11,936 bases of DNA from the NCBI GenBank assembly GCA_011051745.1, contig DRKO01000499.1, forward strand, positions 1 through 11,936, in the 5' to 3' direction. Positions 5,576 through 11,936 of this stretch are shown here, in pieces. Numbering within the stretch: position 1 is the first letter of the stretch; each line of letters opens with the position of its first letter. A model generated the notes under the pieces. It did not search any database, had not been told where the DNA came from, and saw only the letters and a program-made list of their open reading frames with translations. The DNA is from Chloroflexota bacterium (GTDB lineage Bacteria; Chloroflexota; Anaerolineae; Aggregatilineales; UBA3940). A program made the translations under genes and the position numbers.

Positions 5576-7501
5576 CTATCTTTTCAGGATCGCTGCCCCG
5601 ACCGTCGGGAAACGTGAGATGTCCGTGTGCGGCAGGAACAGCGCCGACATAAATGCCTCATAGAAGGTATTGTCAGCCGAAAGCTCGATGTACGTCATAC
5701 GGGATGCGATATCCCGCACACGGGCACGCGAGCGAGCATCCAGCAGGGCCAGATAAGCCCCCCGTACGGAGGTATTCCCCAGGAAGTGGAATCGCTCCCA
5801 GGGCATATCCGGCAACAGGCCGATCTGGATCGCCTTCTCCACGTTGATATACTTGCCAAACGATCCCCCGATCAGCACCTGCTCGACCGACTCAAGCGGT
5901 ATACCGACGCTATCCGCCAGCACCGTGAATCCGGCGTAGATGGCGGCTTTGGCCCGCAGCAGGTTGTCAATATCCACGTAAGAGATCACGATGTCCTGTC
6001 CGGTTTGCGTCTCTTCGGCCCAGGCGACGACATACTCCGGTCCGTGCTCGCCCTCACGCACACGCGGGGTATCCAGCCCCAGCTTGATGTGCCCGCCTTT
6101 ATCCACAACGCCCGTCAGGAACAACTCGGCCAGCAGGGAGATCAGGCCGCTGCCGCACAGGCCACGCGGTTTGACGCCTCCGATCACGCGGTAGGTCGGC
6201 TCAAAGGTTTCTCCGTTGACCCACACCTCCTCAATCGCGCCCCGCGTGGCACGCATACCGTGCATCACTCCTGCCCCTTCAAAAGCCGGACCGGCGGAGC
6301 AGGCACAGGTTACCAGCCACTCGTGCGAGCCGAGGACAGTTTCTCCATTCGTGCCGATATCCATAAAGAGCGTCACTTTGTCTGTGTCGTCCATGCCGGA
6401 GGAGAGCACTCCGGCTGTGATGTCGGCCCCCACATAGCTGGCGACGCCGGGCAGGCAATCAACCGTTGCCTCCGGGTGAATCCCGATCCCCGCCTCCCAC
6501 GCCCGCAGGGTCGGCACATGATTGATGGCCGTCACAAAGGGCGTCAGGCGGATGCTCTCAGCCGGGATGCCCAGCAGGAGATGGATCATGGTGCTGTTCC
6601 CGGCCACCGTTGCCTTGACGATATCGGCAGGGGTGGATTTCGTGCGTTTGCAGGCGGTTTCGATCAACTCATTGATCGTCCCCAGCACCAGCTCGCGGAT
6701 CTCGGCCATGCTTTCCTCGCTCTTGCTGGCATAGATGATCCGCGAGATCACATCCTCCCCGCGCGCGATCTGGCCGTTGTACTCGGCCACCTGAGCACGC
6801 ACTTCGCCGCTGAGGAGATCAACCAGCCAGACCGTCACCGTCGTTGTGCCGATGTCAATCGCCACACCCCACAGAGGGGTATCGTCCGGGATGTGGCCGG
6901 GGCGCAGATCGATCAGATAAGCCGGGCAGTCGGGGCAATCCCACGAGCGGGTATCGAGCGTGGCCGTTACCTGCCAGCCTCCCTCCCGTAGCGTTGTCCC
7001 GATCTGGCGGATCGTTGCCAGCGAGGCCCGTATCTCCTCGATCCCCGCCTCCCGTCGCAGGGCGGCTTTCAGGCGGCTCCAGTCATCCGTCTGATCCTCC
7101 ATGCTGGGAGGCGTGAGCGTCAGCCTGACCCGCTGGATGGTCTGGGCGACCGCCGGATCATATCCGGCGGGAACGCTGATCGCCGCAGCCGTGCGGTCAG
7201 TTGTCAGCCGCCGCTCGATCTTCTCCTGCGGCGGGACGGAGACGACCAGGTCCCCTTCAACGACGGTCTGGCAGGCCAGCGCATACCCGGCCTTGACATC
7301 CTCGGCGGAGAGCCGGAGCGTGCTACGGCGGCGAGCCGTCCCCTCGACGATCCGGACAAGGCAGCGACCGCAGCGTCCCTGTCCCCCGCATGGCTGGGTG
7401 ATCTCGACGCCCGCCTGTCGGGCGGCTTCGACCAGCAGCGTGCCGGTGGGAACCTTCACCGGAGCGGGGGCAACGTCGAATTGAACAGTGTGTTCTGCCA
7501 T
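5576..7501 (-). CDS. acsV: Reductive activator of the corrinoid iron-sulfur protein (RACo)
   Basis: Returns CFeSP whose cobalamin has been oxidised to Co(II) to the active Co(I) state by ATP-dependent electron transfer. The 641 residues form an N-terminal plant-type [2Fe-2S] ferredoxin domain with ligands C38-x5-C44-x2-C47 and C76, a linker domain (~100-205), and a large ASKHA ATPase domain from ~210 (phosphate loop D215-IGTTT, second phosphate motif D380-IGTNGE, CACSAGPAFEGAG at 398-410, GGSFG at 544-548). The length matches known RACo proteins. The linker carries an extra CPDC (188-191), which is not a cluster ligand in the standard ferredoxin fold. The ATG lies 9 bases after the stop of the small Cys-rich gene and has no recognisable Shine-Dalgarno, so translation probably depends on ribosomes coming off that gene. 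Related ASKHA-ferredoxin activators (RamA, MtvA type) serve other corrinoid methyltransferases, but the acs context fixes the assignment. Confidence 0.93.
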   Translation of the reverse strand: MAEHTVQFDVAPAPVKVPTGTLLVEAARQAGVEITQPCGGQGRCGRCLVRIVEGTARRRSTLRLSAEDVKAGYALACQTVVEGDLVVSVPPQEKIERRLTTDRTAAAISVPAGYDPAVAQTIQRVRLTLTPPSMEDQTDDWSRLKAALRREAGIEEIRASLATIRQIGTTLREGGWQVTATLDTRSWDCPDCPAYLIDLRPGHIPDDTPLWGVAIDIGTTTVTVWLVDLLSGEVRAQVAEYNGQIARGEDVISRIIYASKSEESMAEIRELVLGTINELIETACKRTKSTPADIVKATVAGNSTMIHLLLGIPAESIRLTPFVTAINHVPTLRAWEAGIGIHPEATVDCLPGVASYVGADITAGVLSSGMDDTDKVTLFMDIGTNGETVLGSHEWLVTCACSAGPAFEGAGVMHGMRATRGAIEEVWVNGETFEPTYRVIGGVKPRGLCGSGLISLLAELFLTGVVDKGGHIKLGLDTPRVREGEHGPEYVVAWAEETQTGQDIVISYVDIDNLLRAKAAIYAGFTVLADSVGIPLESVEQVLIGGSFGKYINVEKAIQIGLLPDMPWERFHFLGNTSVRGAYLALLDARSRARVRDIASRMTYIELSADNTFYEAFMSALFLPHTDISRFPTVGAAILKR

Positions 7502-7510
7502 GAGTTGTAT

Positions 7511-7759
7511 CTAACCGTTGAATCCTGTGTTGGCGTTGAAGCTCTCCCACAGCGCCGCGCGGCTGGGCTCCGCGCCCTCCGGGAGAGCGGGCGGGGCGGA
7601 TAACCCTTCCAGCGCAAGCACGGCTCCTATCACGATATCCTCGATCCCAGCCCCCTGGACGCAGGCCCACGCACAGACACGCTCCGGCGGGCAGTCCCGG
7701 CATCGGGAGGGGCTGGCCCTCGTCCGCAGGCGCAGAGGAGGGCTTCTGTCAGCGCACAT
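7511..7759 (-). CDS. Small Cys-rich protein inside the acs operon, unknown function
   Basis: An 82-residue ORF that fills the space between acsC and acsV, with 19 bases before it and 9 after. Its ATG has a GAGAGG ribosome binding site 6 bases upstream. Five cysteines lie in the first 33 residues: C2 and the cluster C20-x2-C23-x5-C29-x3-C33 (CRDCPPERVCAWACVQG), then a hydrophobic helix-like stretch IEDIVIGAVLALEG (39-52) and a Pro/Ala-rich tail. Four close cysteines could bind an Fe-S cluster, zinc or nickel. The hydrophobic stretch is too short and polar-flanked for a confident membrane segment. I do not recognise the family. A plus-strand ORF (7518-8027) covers the same bases but is a shadow of acsC. 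Because its stop leads straight into acsV, it may also couple translation of acsV to the structural genes. Confidence 0.65.
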   Translation of the reverse strand: MCADRSPPLRLRTRASPSRCRDCPPERVCAWACVQGAGIEDIVIGAVLALEGLSAPPALPEGAEPSRAALWESFNANTGFNG

Positions 7760-7778
7760 TTGCTACCTCTCAGGGTGC

Positions 7779-9119
7779 TCAGAGAGCCTCTTTCATGTAG
7801 GAAGGCAGGTCAACCGCCTCGCGCGGGCCGACGCGAATCTCCCAGCCCGGCAATTCCTCTTCCAGCTCCCCGGAGAGGACGGCCACGTGCCCCGGTATGA
7901 CGATCCGCTTGTTGCTGAGCTTCTCCGCCACACCGAAGTTCTTGACGGCCTTCGCGATCCGTTCCGCGTCGAACTTGCCCGCCGCCCATGCTGTCAGCAC
8001 ACTCATGCCCTCAGCGTCGGCCACTAGCAACCAGGCGGGCAGCCCCGATCCTTCAACCTCATTGGCGACGCTGAAGTAGGTGATGCTGAAGTTGGTGGTG
8101 ACCAGCAACGGGCTTTCGGGCGTGGGCTCGTTGATCTCGTAGAGGCCGGGCTGTACCTGAATCGGCTTCTGCGGGTCGGTATAGATGTTCTGCCGCAGCA
8201 CAAGCAACGGATAGGCCAGCTCTGGAGCGAAGGTGTCCAGCACGATGAACCCCGCGTACTTGGCGATGGCCTGAGCAGCCAGAATCGCCTCGCGGGCCGG
8301 GTCGCCCGCGTCGCCGGGGAAGGCGATCAGCGGGTAGCCCAGCGGGCGGAAATTCTTCTTGAGCGCCAGACGGCGGATCTGAGTGTTGAGCACCAGCGAG
8401 CCGCTCAGGTCGCGGGCCGCCGGATCAAGCACCATATCCTCGACGCCCTTTTCCTTGATCTTCTCCGTCAGTTCGGCCAGTTCGTCCAGCGTCTTGCCGA
8501 TAACGGCCAGCGGGACTTCGTGTTGGCCGGCGAGATCGGCCATCGCTTCCCAGTTGTCGGAATCAGCCCCGTAAACCAGCGGCTTCTCTCCGTTGACGGC
8601 CTGCAACCCGGCGGCCATCACCGCCGGATCGCGGCTGATGAGGATCAGGGGACGTTCGCTCACCTCCCGGATCGCCCCCACAGCCGCCGCGAAGGTCGTC
8701 GGATCGCCCGAAGTGGCTTCAACAGCGAAACCGTCCAGTGTGAGATCAATTCCCACGTAAGTGACGGAATACGCATCCACCGCCGAGGCCTTCTTCTTGA
8801 TCTCGTCCGCTGGCTCGGTGTCACGCACGCGGATGAAGAGCCCCGGCCGGTGGTAGAACGTCTTCTCATGGCGGAAGAGCACCACCTCGTTTCCGGCCTT
8901 GACCTCATAGCCATCAGATTTGAGCGTCACCAGCCGGATCGGCGGTGCAGCGGATTCGGCCAGCAGGGCCTTTGATTCCTCGCTGACGTGCGGGCAGGCC
9001 GAAAGTTCGACCTGTTTGGCGGCCAGCTTCATGGCAAACGCCAGACAGGTCGGGAAGCCACAATCCTTGCAGTTGGTCTGTGGCAGTAGCTTGTAAATTT
9101 GAATACCTGAGAGAGCCAT
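7779..9119 (-). CDS. acsC: Corrinoid iron-sulfur protein, large subunit (gamma; AcsC/CdhE)
   Basis: Large subunit of CFeSP, which carries the methyl group from AcsE to acetyl-CoA synthase. The 446 residues match the usual bacterial length. The N-terminal [4Fe-4S] domain has all four ligands, C17-x2-C20-x4-C25 and C42, in NCKDCGFPTCLAFAMKLA. A TIM barrel follows (~60-310), then the C-terminal cobalamin-binding domain (~330-446), recognisable by GMSVLTAWAAGKFDAE, IVIPGHVAVLSGELEEELPG and VGPREAVDLPSYMKE. As usual for this protein it lacks the DxHxxG lower-ligand motif of methionine synthase-type corrinoid proteins, consistent with base-off cobalamin. The ATG is preceded by AAGGAG at 7 bases. 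It lies 39 bases after acsD and forms a heterodimer with that product. Confidence 0.97.
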   Translation of the reverse strand: MALSGIQIYKLLPQTNCKDCGFPTCLAFAMKLAAKQVELSACPHVSEESKALLAESAAPPIRLVTLKSDGYEVKAGNEVVLFRHEKTFYHRPGLFIRVRDTEPADEIKKKASAVDAYSVTYVGIDLTLDGFAVEATSGDPTTFAAAVGAIREVSERPLILISRDPAVMAAGLQAVNGEKPLVYGADSDNWEAMADLAGQHEVPLAVIGKTLDELAELTEKIKEKGVEDMVLDPAARDLSGSLVLNTQIRRLALKKNFRPLGYPLIAFPGDAGDPAREAILAAQAIAKYAGFIVLDTFAPELAYPLLVLRQNIYTDPQKPIQVQPGLYEINEPTPESPLLVTTNFSITYFSVANEVEGSGLPAWLLVADAEGMSVLTAWAAGKFDAERIAKAVKNFGVAEKLSNKRIVIPGHVAVLSGELEEELPGWEIRVGPREAVDLPSYMKEAL

Positions 9120-9158
9120 TCTCTAACTCCTTACCGGCTACGATGACAGAGATTGTCG

Positions 9159-10133
9159 CTAGGCCATTTCTGGAACCGTCATCAGTTCCTCAATTGCGGC
9201 CTTGATACGCCTGACGCTTTCTGGATGACGCAGAACGACGATATCAGCGCCCGCTTCGATCAGCGTGATCGCCGTCAGCGTCTCCCAGTTGATCGCGCGT
9301 CCCTCCCAGTCACCCCATGATTCGGGCACACCCTCTCCGACTTTGGACTCTTTGGCCTTCCAGGCCTCAAAGCCGGGGGTGACGATCATCGGGAACTGGG
9401 TCATCGCGTCGCCCTGGAGAGCGGCCAGGCGCAGGCGTTCCATCACCGAGTATCCGTACTCGATACCGTAGCCCAGCGCGCCGGTTGTGGGGTCCATCAG
9501 GACACGGTCGGGCGGCAATCCCATATCAGTGATGAGGATGTTAAGCTGCTTCGCCAGGTTGACATCCATCGGCGTGCGAGCGCTGACCAGATGGTCATTT
9601 GCCAGCGCCGCCGCAACGATTGTCCGGTAGTTCTTGTCCTCGCAGATACCCAGTACGATCCGCTCCCCCTTGGTGGCCTCCGCTACCGGAACGAGCAGTT
9701 CGTTGTCCACCTCCGCCTGTCCCGGCCCGAAGACCAGCAGGGGCAGACCGGTTGCCTCCAGCACGGCCCTGACGGTTGTCACCGCCGATTCCGGTGTGAT
9801 GGGGTTGCCTTCTGCATCCGTCAGGCTGAACATCAGCTCGATCAGATCGGCTCCTGCCTCCTCGGCAGCCTTCGCCCACGCCGCCGGGTCATTGGCTACG
9901 TCACCCCACACGTCCAGCAACAGGGGAGACCAGTCATCAGGACGGCGATCCTTGATCTCAATCGCCACGACAGGCGGGTTAGGAGTCTCGGCCTCAAAGT
10001 GCATGAAGGGCAGAGTCTTCTCTCCTCCGACGGTGACCACGCGCGATCGTGTGCCGCCTTCCTCCGCCGTTGCACCGATGGTGACAGTGCGCACCTCTCC
10101 GGGCCATTGGTCTTTTGGTATTTCGACTGGCAT
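9159..10133 (-). CDS. acsD: Corrinoid iron-sulfur protein, small subunit (delta; AcsD/CdhD)
   Basis: Small subunit of CFeSP. This TIM-barrel protein packs against AcsC and helps hold the cobalamin; it has no cofactor ligand of its own. It is 324 residues, the normal bacterial length. Recognisable parts are the N-terminal segment VTIGATAEEGG (17-27), VGGEKTLPFMHFEAETPNPP (35-54), the barrel strand GADLIELMF, RTPMDVNLAKQLNILITDMG, DPTTGALGYGIEYGYSVMER and ALQGDAMTQFPMIVTPG. The ATG lies only 6 bases after the stop of the CBS-domain gene, and its AGGAG ribosome binding site (10143-10147) is formed by that gene's last two codons, so the two are tightly coupled. Confidence 0.96.
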   Translation of the reverse strand: MPVEIPKDQWPGEVRTVTIGATAEEGGTRSRVVTVGGEKTLPFMHFEAETPNPPVVAIEIKDRRPDDWSPLLLDVWGDVANDPAAWAKAAEEAGADLIELMFSLTDAEGNPITPESAVTTVRAVLEATGLPLLVFGPGQAEVDNELLVPVAEATKGERIVLGICEDKNYRTIVAAALANDHLVSARTPMDVNLAKQLNILITDMGLPPDRVLMDPTTGALGYGIEYGYSVMERLRLAALQGDAMTQFPMIVTPGFEAWKAKESKVGEGVPESWGDWEGRAINWETLTAITLIEAGADIVVLRHPESVRRIKAAIEELMTVPEMA

Positions 10134-10139
10134 ATGCGA

Positions 10140-10664
10140 TCACTCCTGATTAGGATGTTGCCTCTGACGCCGCGCGGCGTCTCGCTTCCGAATGAAAGTA
10201 TCAAGCGGGGCCTCGCGATTGGCCTTGACGCCCAGATCGCTCAATTCCTCATCGCTCTCTGCTGCCAGATGTCGTAACAGATGGTGATAGGAAAGCACAC
10301 CAGCAGGCCAGGCTGCCCCCTGATCGTCGTGCATCAGGAAGATCACCCGGACGCCCATATCCTGCATGAGCTGGGCGGCTGCCGTGGCCGGAATGGTGGG
10401 GGGGAGTTCCGGCACATCATCGCGCATCACGTCTTCCGCCGTCAGGGAGCGTGCATCAGGGTGGGCGTAGGCCCGGATCAATTCCTCCTGGGTCACTACG
10501 CCCACCGTCTGCCGCTCCCTCGTCACCACCGCGATCCCTTCCAGGTGCTTCTCCACCATCAGACGGGCCAGCTCGGTGATCGGCGTTTCCGGGGAACAGG
10601 TCACCACGCCCACCGTCATCAAGTCCCGTACCAGCCTGGCAGAAGGCCCCGATTTGCCGCCCAT
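10140..10664 (-). CDS. Tandem CBS-domain protein inside the acs operon
   Basis: A 174-residue soluble protein made almost wholly of one CBS pair (Bateman module). CBS1 spans about 12-65 (VRDLMTVGVVTCSPETPITE, then GIAVVTRERQTVGVVTQEELIRAY) and CBS2 about 76-132 (AEDVMRDDVPELPPTIPATA, then VRVIFLMHDDQGAAWPAGVLSYHHLLRHL). A charged, Arg-rich tail (133-174) follows. CBS pairs typically bind adenine ligands such as AMP, ATP, SAM or NADH and pass energy or methylation state to a partner. No enzymatic domain is attached, so it probably acts on a neighbouring protein or another target. The ATG has AGGG about 7 bases upstream, 21 bases after acsB. The gene lies between acsB and acsD, and its last codons contain the acsD ribosome binding site. 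I know no CBS subunit in well-studied CODH/ACS complexes, so the acs-specific role is inference; the domain call is solid. Confidence 0.9.
   Translation of the reverse strand: MGGKSGPSARLVRDLMTVGVVTCSPETPITELARLMVEKHLEGIAVVTRERQTVGVVTQEELIRAYAHPDARSLTAEDVMRDDVPELPPTIPATAAAQLMQDMGVRVIFLMHDDQGAAWPAGVLSYHHLLRHLAAESDEELSDLGVKANREAPLDTFIRKRDAARRQRQHPNQE
10143..10147 (-). promoter_or_regulatory. acsD Shine-Dalgarno embedded in the end of the CBS gene
   Basis: AGGAG is made by the last two sense codons of the CBS gene, just before its TGA, 9 bases from the acsD ATG. This implies that translation of acsD is coupled to that of the CBS gene. Confidence 0.7.
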
Positions 10665-10685
10665 CAGTGTCCCTGCACCTCCGGT

Positions 10686-11936
10686 TTAGAAGATCGGGTC
10701 CATGATCAGCGCCGGATGATTGTGTTCCTCCAGCCAGGGGAGCAGCTCTTCTACCGTTGTCACATAGCGCTCATCGGCGATCCGCTCGATCAGATCGGGA
10801 TCGCCCTCTCGCTCGGCCACGGCACGCAGCTCCTCGGCCATTGATTCCTTGAGGAAGCTGCTCATCCAGACGACCCGCTTAAAGCCCCCGTCGGCGGAGA
10901 TGAACTTGGGGCTGAGCAGATAGTACTTGCCAACGCCCATCACGCCCGGCGTCTGAAGCCCGCCGCCAGCCATACCGGCCAGCGTGCTGAAGGTCATCCC
11001 TGCCGGCGTCATGCTGGGGTCCTCGCGGCTCACGACCATGACGCCGTTCGCCTCCGGGATCAGCATCACAATGCACTCGAAGCATCCGCAGGCCGTCATC
11101 GGATTTTCCATGATCGAGTACATGGCGACTTCCTCGACCGTGCCGTGCGAGGCTATCCGGGCATACTCGTTGATGCCCGTCCAGTACCCCTTGACCGGGT
11201 CGAGGCAGGTTCCCAGCTTGATCGGCTGGTTCGGGCCTGTCGGGTTGATGTTGTATGACGCCTTGCAGTCCAGCCAGTTGTATGCGCCGCACAGCCCCAG
11301 CCGCTCCGGGCTGACGATGCAGACGTGATCCGGCGCGAAAGACTGGCACAGAGTGCAGGAGTAGAACTCATCCACGGCGTTGTCGGTCAGGTCGGCCAGC
11401 CGCCGGTTGCGGTAGTCGTAGGCCTGTCGAGCCTTCTCCAGCCACTCCTCTATCTTCTCTGGATCGGTGTAGATAGTGACCTGCACCTTGTCCACAATCG
11501 CGCCAAAGTCGGCGTGGAAGCGAGCGTACAGGATTTTGCCGAAGTGCTCCAGATTGAAGCCCTTGTCGGCAGCGGCGTTGGAGATTCGGATCCAGGTAAT
11601 ATCGCGCTGCCCGATGTGCTGAATGCCCGACGCGCCGTTGATGAAATAGTGAATCTGGCGCTCCAGCACCGGCTCGAAGTCCTCCTGCATCTGGCGTCCG
11701 GCCACCTCTACTACGATGCCCATATCCATGTGCCCCTGCGGCTCAACGTCTTCGAATCCGGGGCCGACGACTTCGACTTTGCCGTCAACAACCTCATCGA
11801 GAGGGACCATCCGCAGATACTCGAAGCAGCGTGAGTATTTCCCGCCAAACTCAACCCGCATATCGGCCCGGCGCACGACCTCACCTTCGAAGGCAGACCC
11901 GTATGGAACAGGCACAGGCACATCCACGACCTGCAC
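10686..11936 (-). CDS. acsB: Acetyl-CoA synthase (CODH/ACS beta subunit), 5' end outside the window
   Basis: Makes acetyl-CoA from CO, the methyl group on CFeSP and CoA at the nickel-containing A-cluster. The last 416 codons are present, ending in TAA. All A-cluster ligands are visible: the four [4Fe-4S] cysteines at fragment residues 194, 197, 206 and 216 (SCTLCQSFAPDHVC, then LGLCGAYNW) and the distal-nickel C283-G-C285 in TACGCFECIV. The gaps of 3, 9, 10 and 67 equal those of the Moorella enzyme as I recall it (506, 509, 518, 528, 595-597). With that offset the fragment starts near residue 313 and ends near the normal C-terminus, so what is seen is the middle and A-cluster domains. Whether the N-terminal CODH-contacting domain of bacterial AcsB follows upstream, or the gene is short like archaeal CdhC, cannot be told here. 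The GTG at the window edge is probably an internal valine codon. Confidence 0.96.
   Translation of the reverse strand: MQVVDVPVPVPYGSAFEGEVVRRADMRVEFGGKYSRCFEYLRMVPLDEVVDGKVEVVGPGFEDVEPQGHMDMGIVVEVAGRQMQEDFEPVLERQIHYFINGASGIQHIGQRDITWIRISNAAADKGFNLEHFGKILYARFHADFGAIVDKVQVTIYTDPEKIEEWLEKARQAYDYRNRRLADLTDNAVDEFYSCTLCQSFAPDHVCIVSPERLGLCGAYNWLDCKASYNINPTGPNQPIKLGTCLDPVKGYWTGINEYARIASHGTVEEVAMYSIMENPMTACGCFECIVMLIPEANGVMVVSREDPSMTPAGMTFSTLAGMAGGGLQTPGVMGVGKYYLLSPKFISADGGFKRVVWMSSFLKESMAEELRAVAEREGDPDLIERIADERYVTTVEELLPWLEEHNHPALIMDPIF

Noticed and set aside
5627..6991. Plus-strand ORF of 454 codons opposite acsV
   Set aside because: acsV has all family motifs on the other strand. The plus-strand translation is rich in His, Arg, Gln and Asp with no recognisable domain, and long open shadows are common opposite GC-rich genes.
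1..11936. CRISPR array, tRNA, rRNA, insertion sequence or prophage genes
   Set aside because: No direct-repeat/spacer pattern, cloverleaf, transposase ORF or terminal inverted repeats could be seen; the genes are metabolic and mostly co-directional.

Overview
The window is about 60% GC by eye. It is dominated by one long minus-strand block encoding the carbonyl (Western) branch of the Wood-Ljungdahl pathway. Read in the direction of transcription (right to left) the order is: acetyl-CoA synthase acsB (5' part outside the window), a two-CBS-domain protein, the small (acsD/cdhD) and large (acsC/cdhE) subunits of the corrinoid iron-sulfur protein (CFeSP), an unrecognised 82-residue Cys-rich protein, the CFeSP reductive activator acsV, methyltetrahydrofolate:CFeSP methyltransferase acsE, and two different CooC-type nickel-insertion ATPases. 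Most gaps are 6-50 nt and several Shine-Dalgarno sites lie at or inside the end of the preceding gene, so acsB to acsE looks like one operon. The cooC pair follows after a 91-nt gap that holds a strong hairpin and a possible internal promoter.

Left of this block, still on the minus strand, a spacer rich in inverted repeats (about 2877-2930) and a consensus TATAAT box lead into a second small unit: an 83-residue zinc-ribbon protein and an actinobacterial-type inositol-1-phosphate synthase (ino1, TTG start with a very strong ribosome binding site), closed by a convincing terminator. Then comes a ParB/sulfiredoxin-fold protein (possibly DUF4032-like). At the left edge the 3' end of a plus-strand PLP enzyme of the AONS/KBL/serine-palmitoyltransferase family converges on it, followed by a good intrinsic terminator.

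How the genes work together: AcsE moves the methyl group of methyl-tetrahydrofolate to the cobalamin of CFeSP (AcsC/AcsD). AcsV reactivates CFeSP when its cobalt is oxidised. AcsB joins the methyl group with CO and CoA to make acetyl-CoA. The CooC ATPases serve nickel-site assembly in CO dehydrogenase and/or AcsB. No CO dehydrogenase catalytic gene (acsA/cooS) and no methyl-branch gene is in the window; they may lie beyond the right edge. The source is an anaerobe carrying this pathway. The mix of bacterial-type Acs proteins, actinobacterial-type ino1 and the ParB-like protein suggests Chloroflexota (Anaerolineae or Dehalococcoidia-like), but this is inference from remembered family resemblance. 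The least explained parts are the CBS protein and the Cys-rich small protein inside the acs operon, the paired cooC genes, and the structured spacers. There are no RNA genes, CRISPR arrays, insertion sequences or gene-free stretches over 300 bases that I can see.
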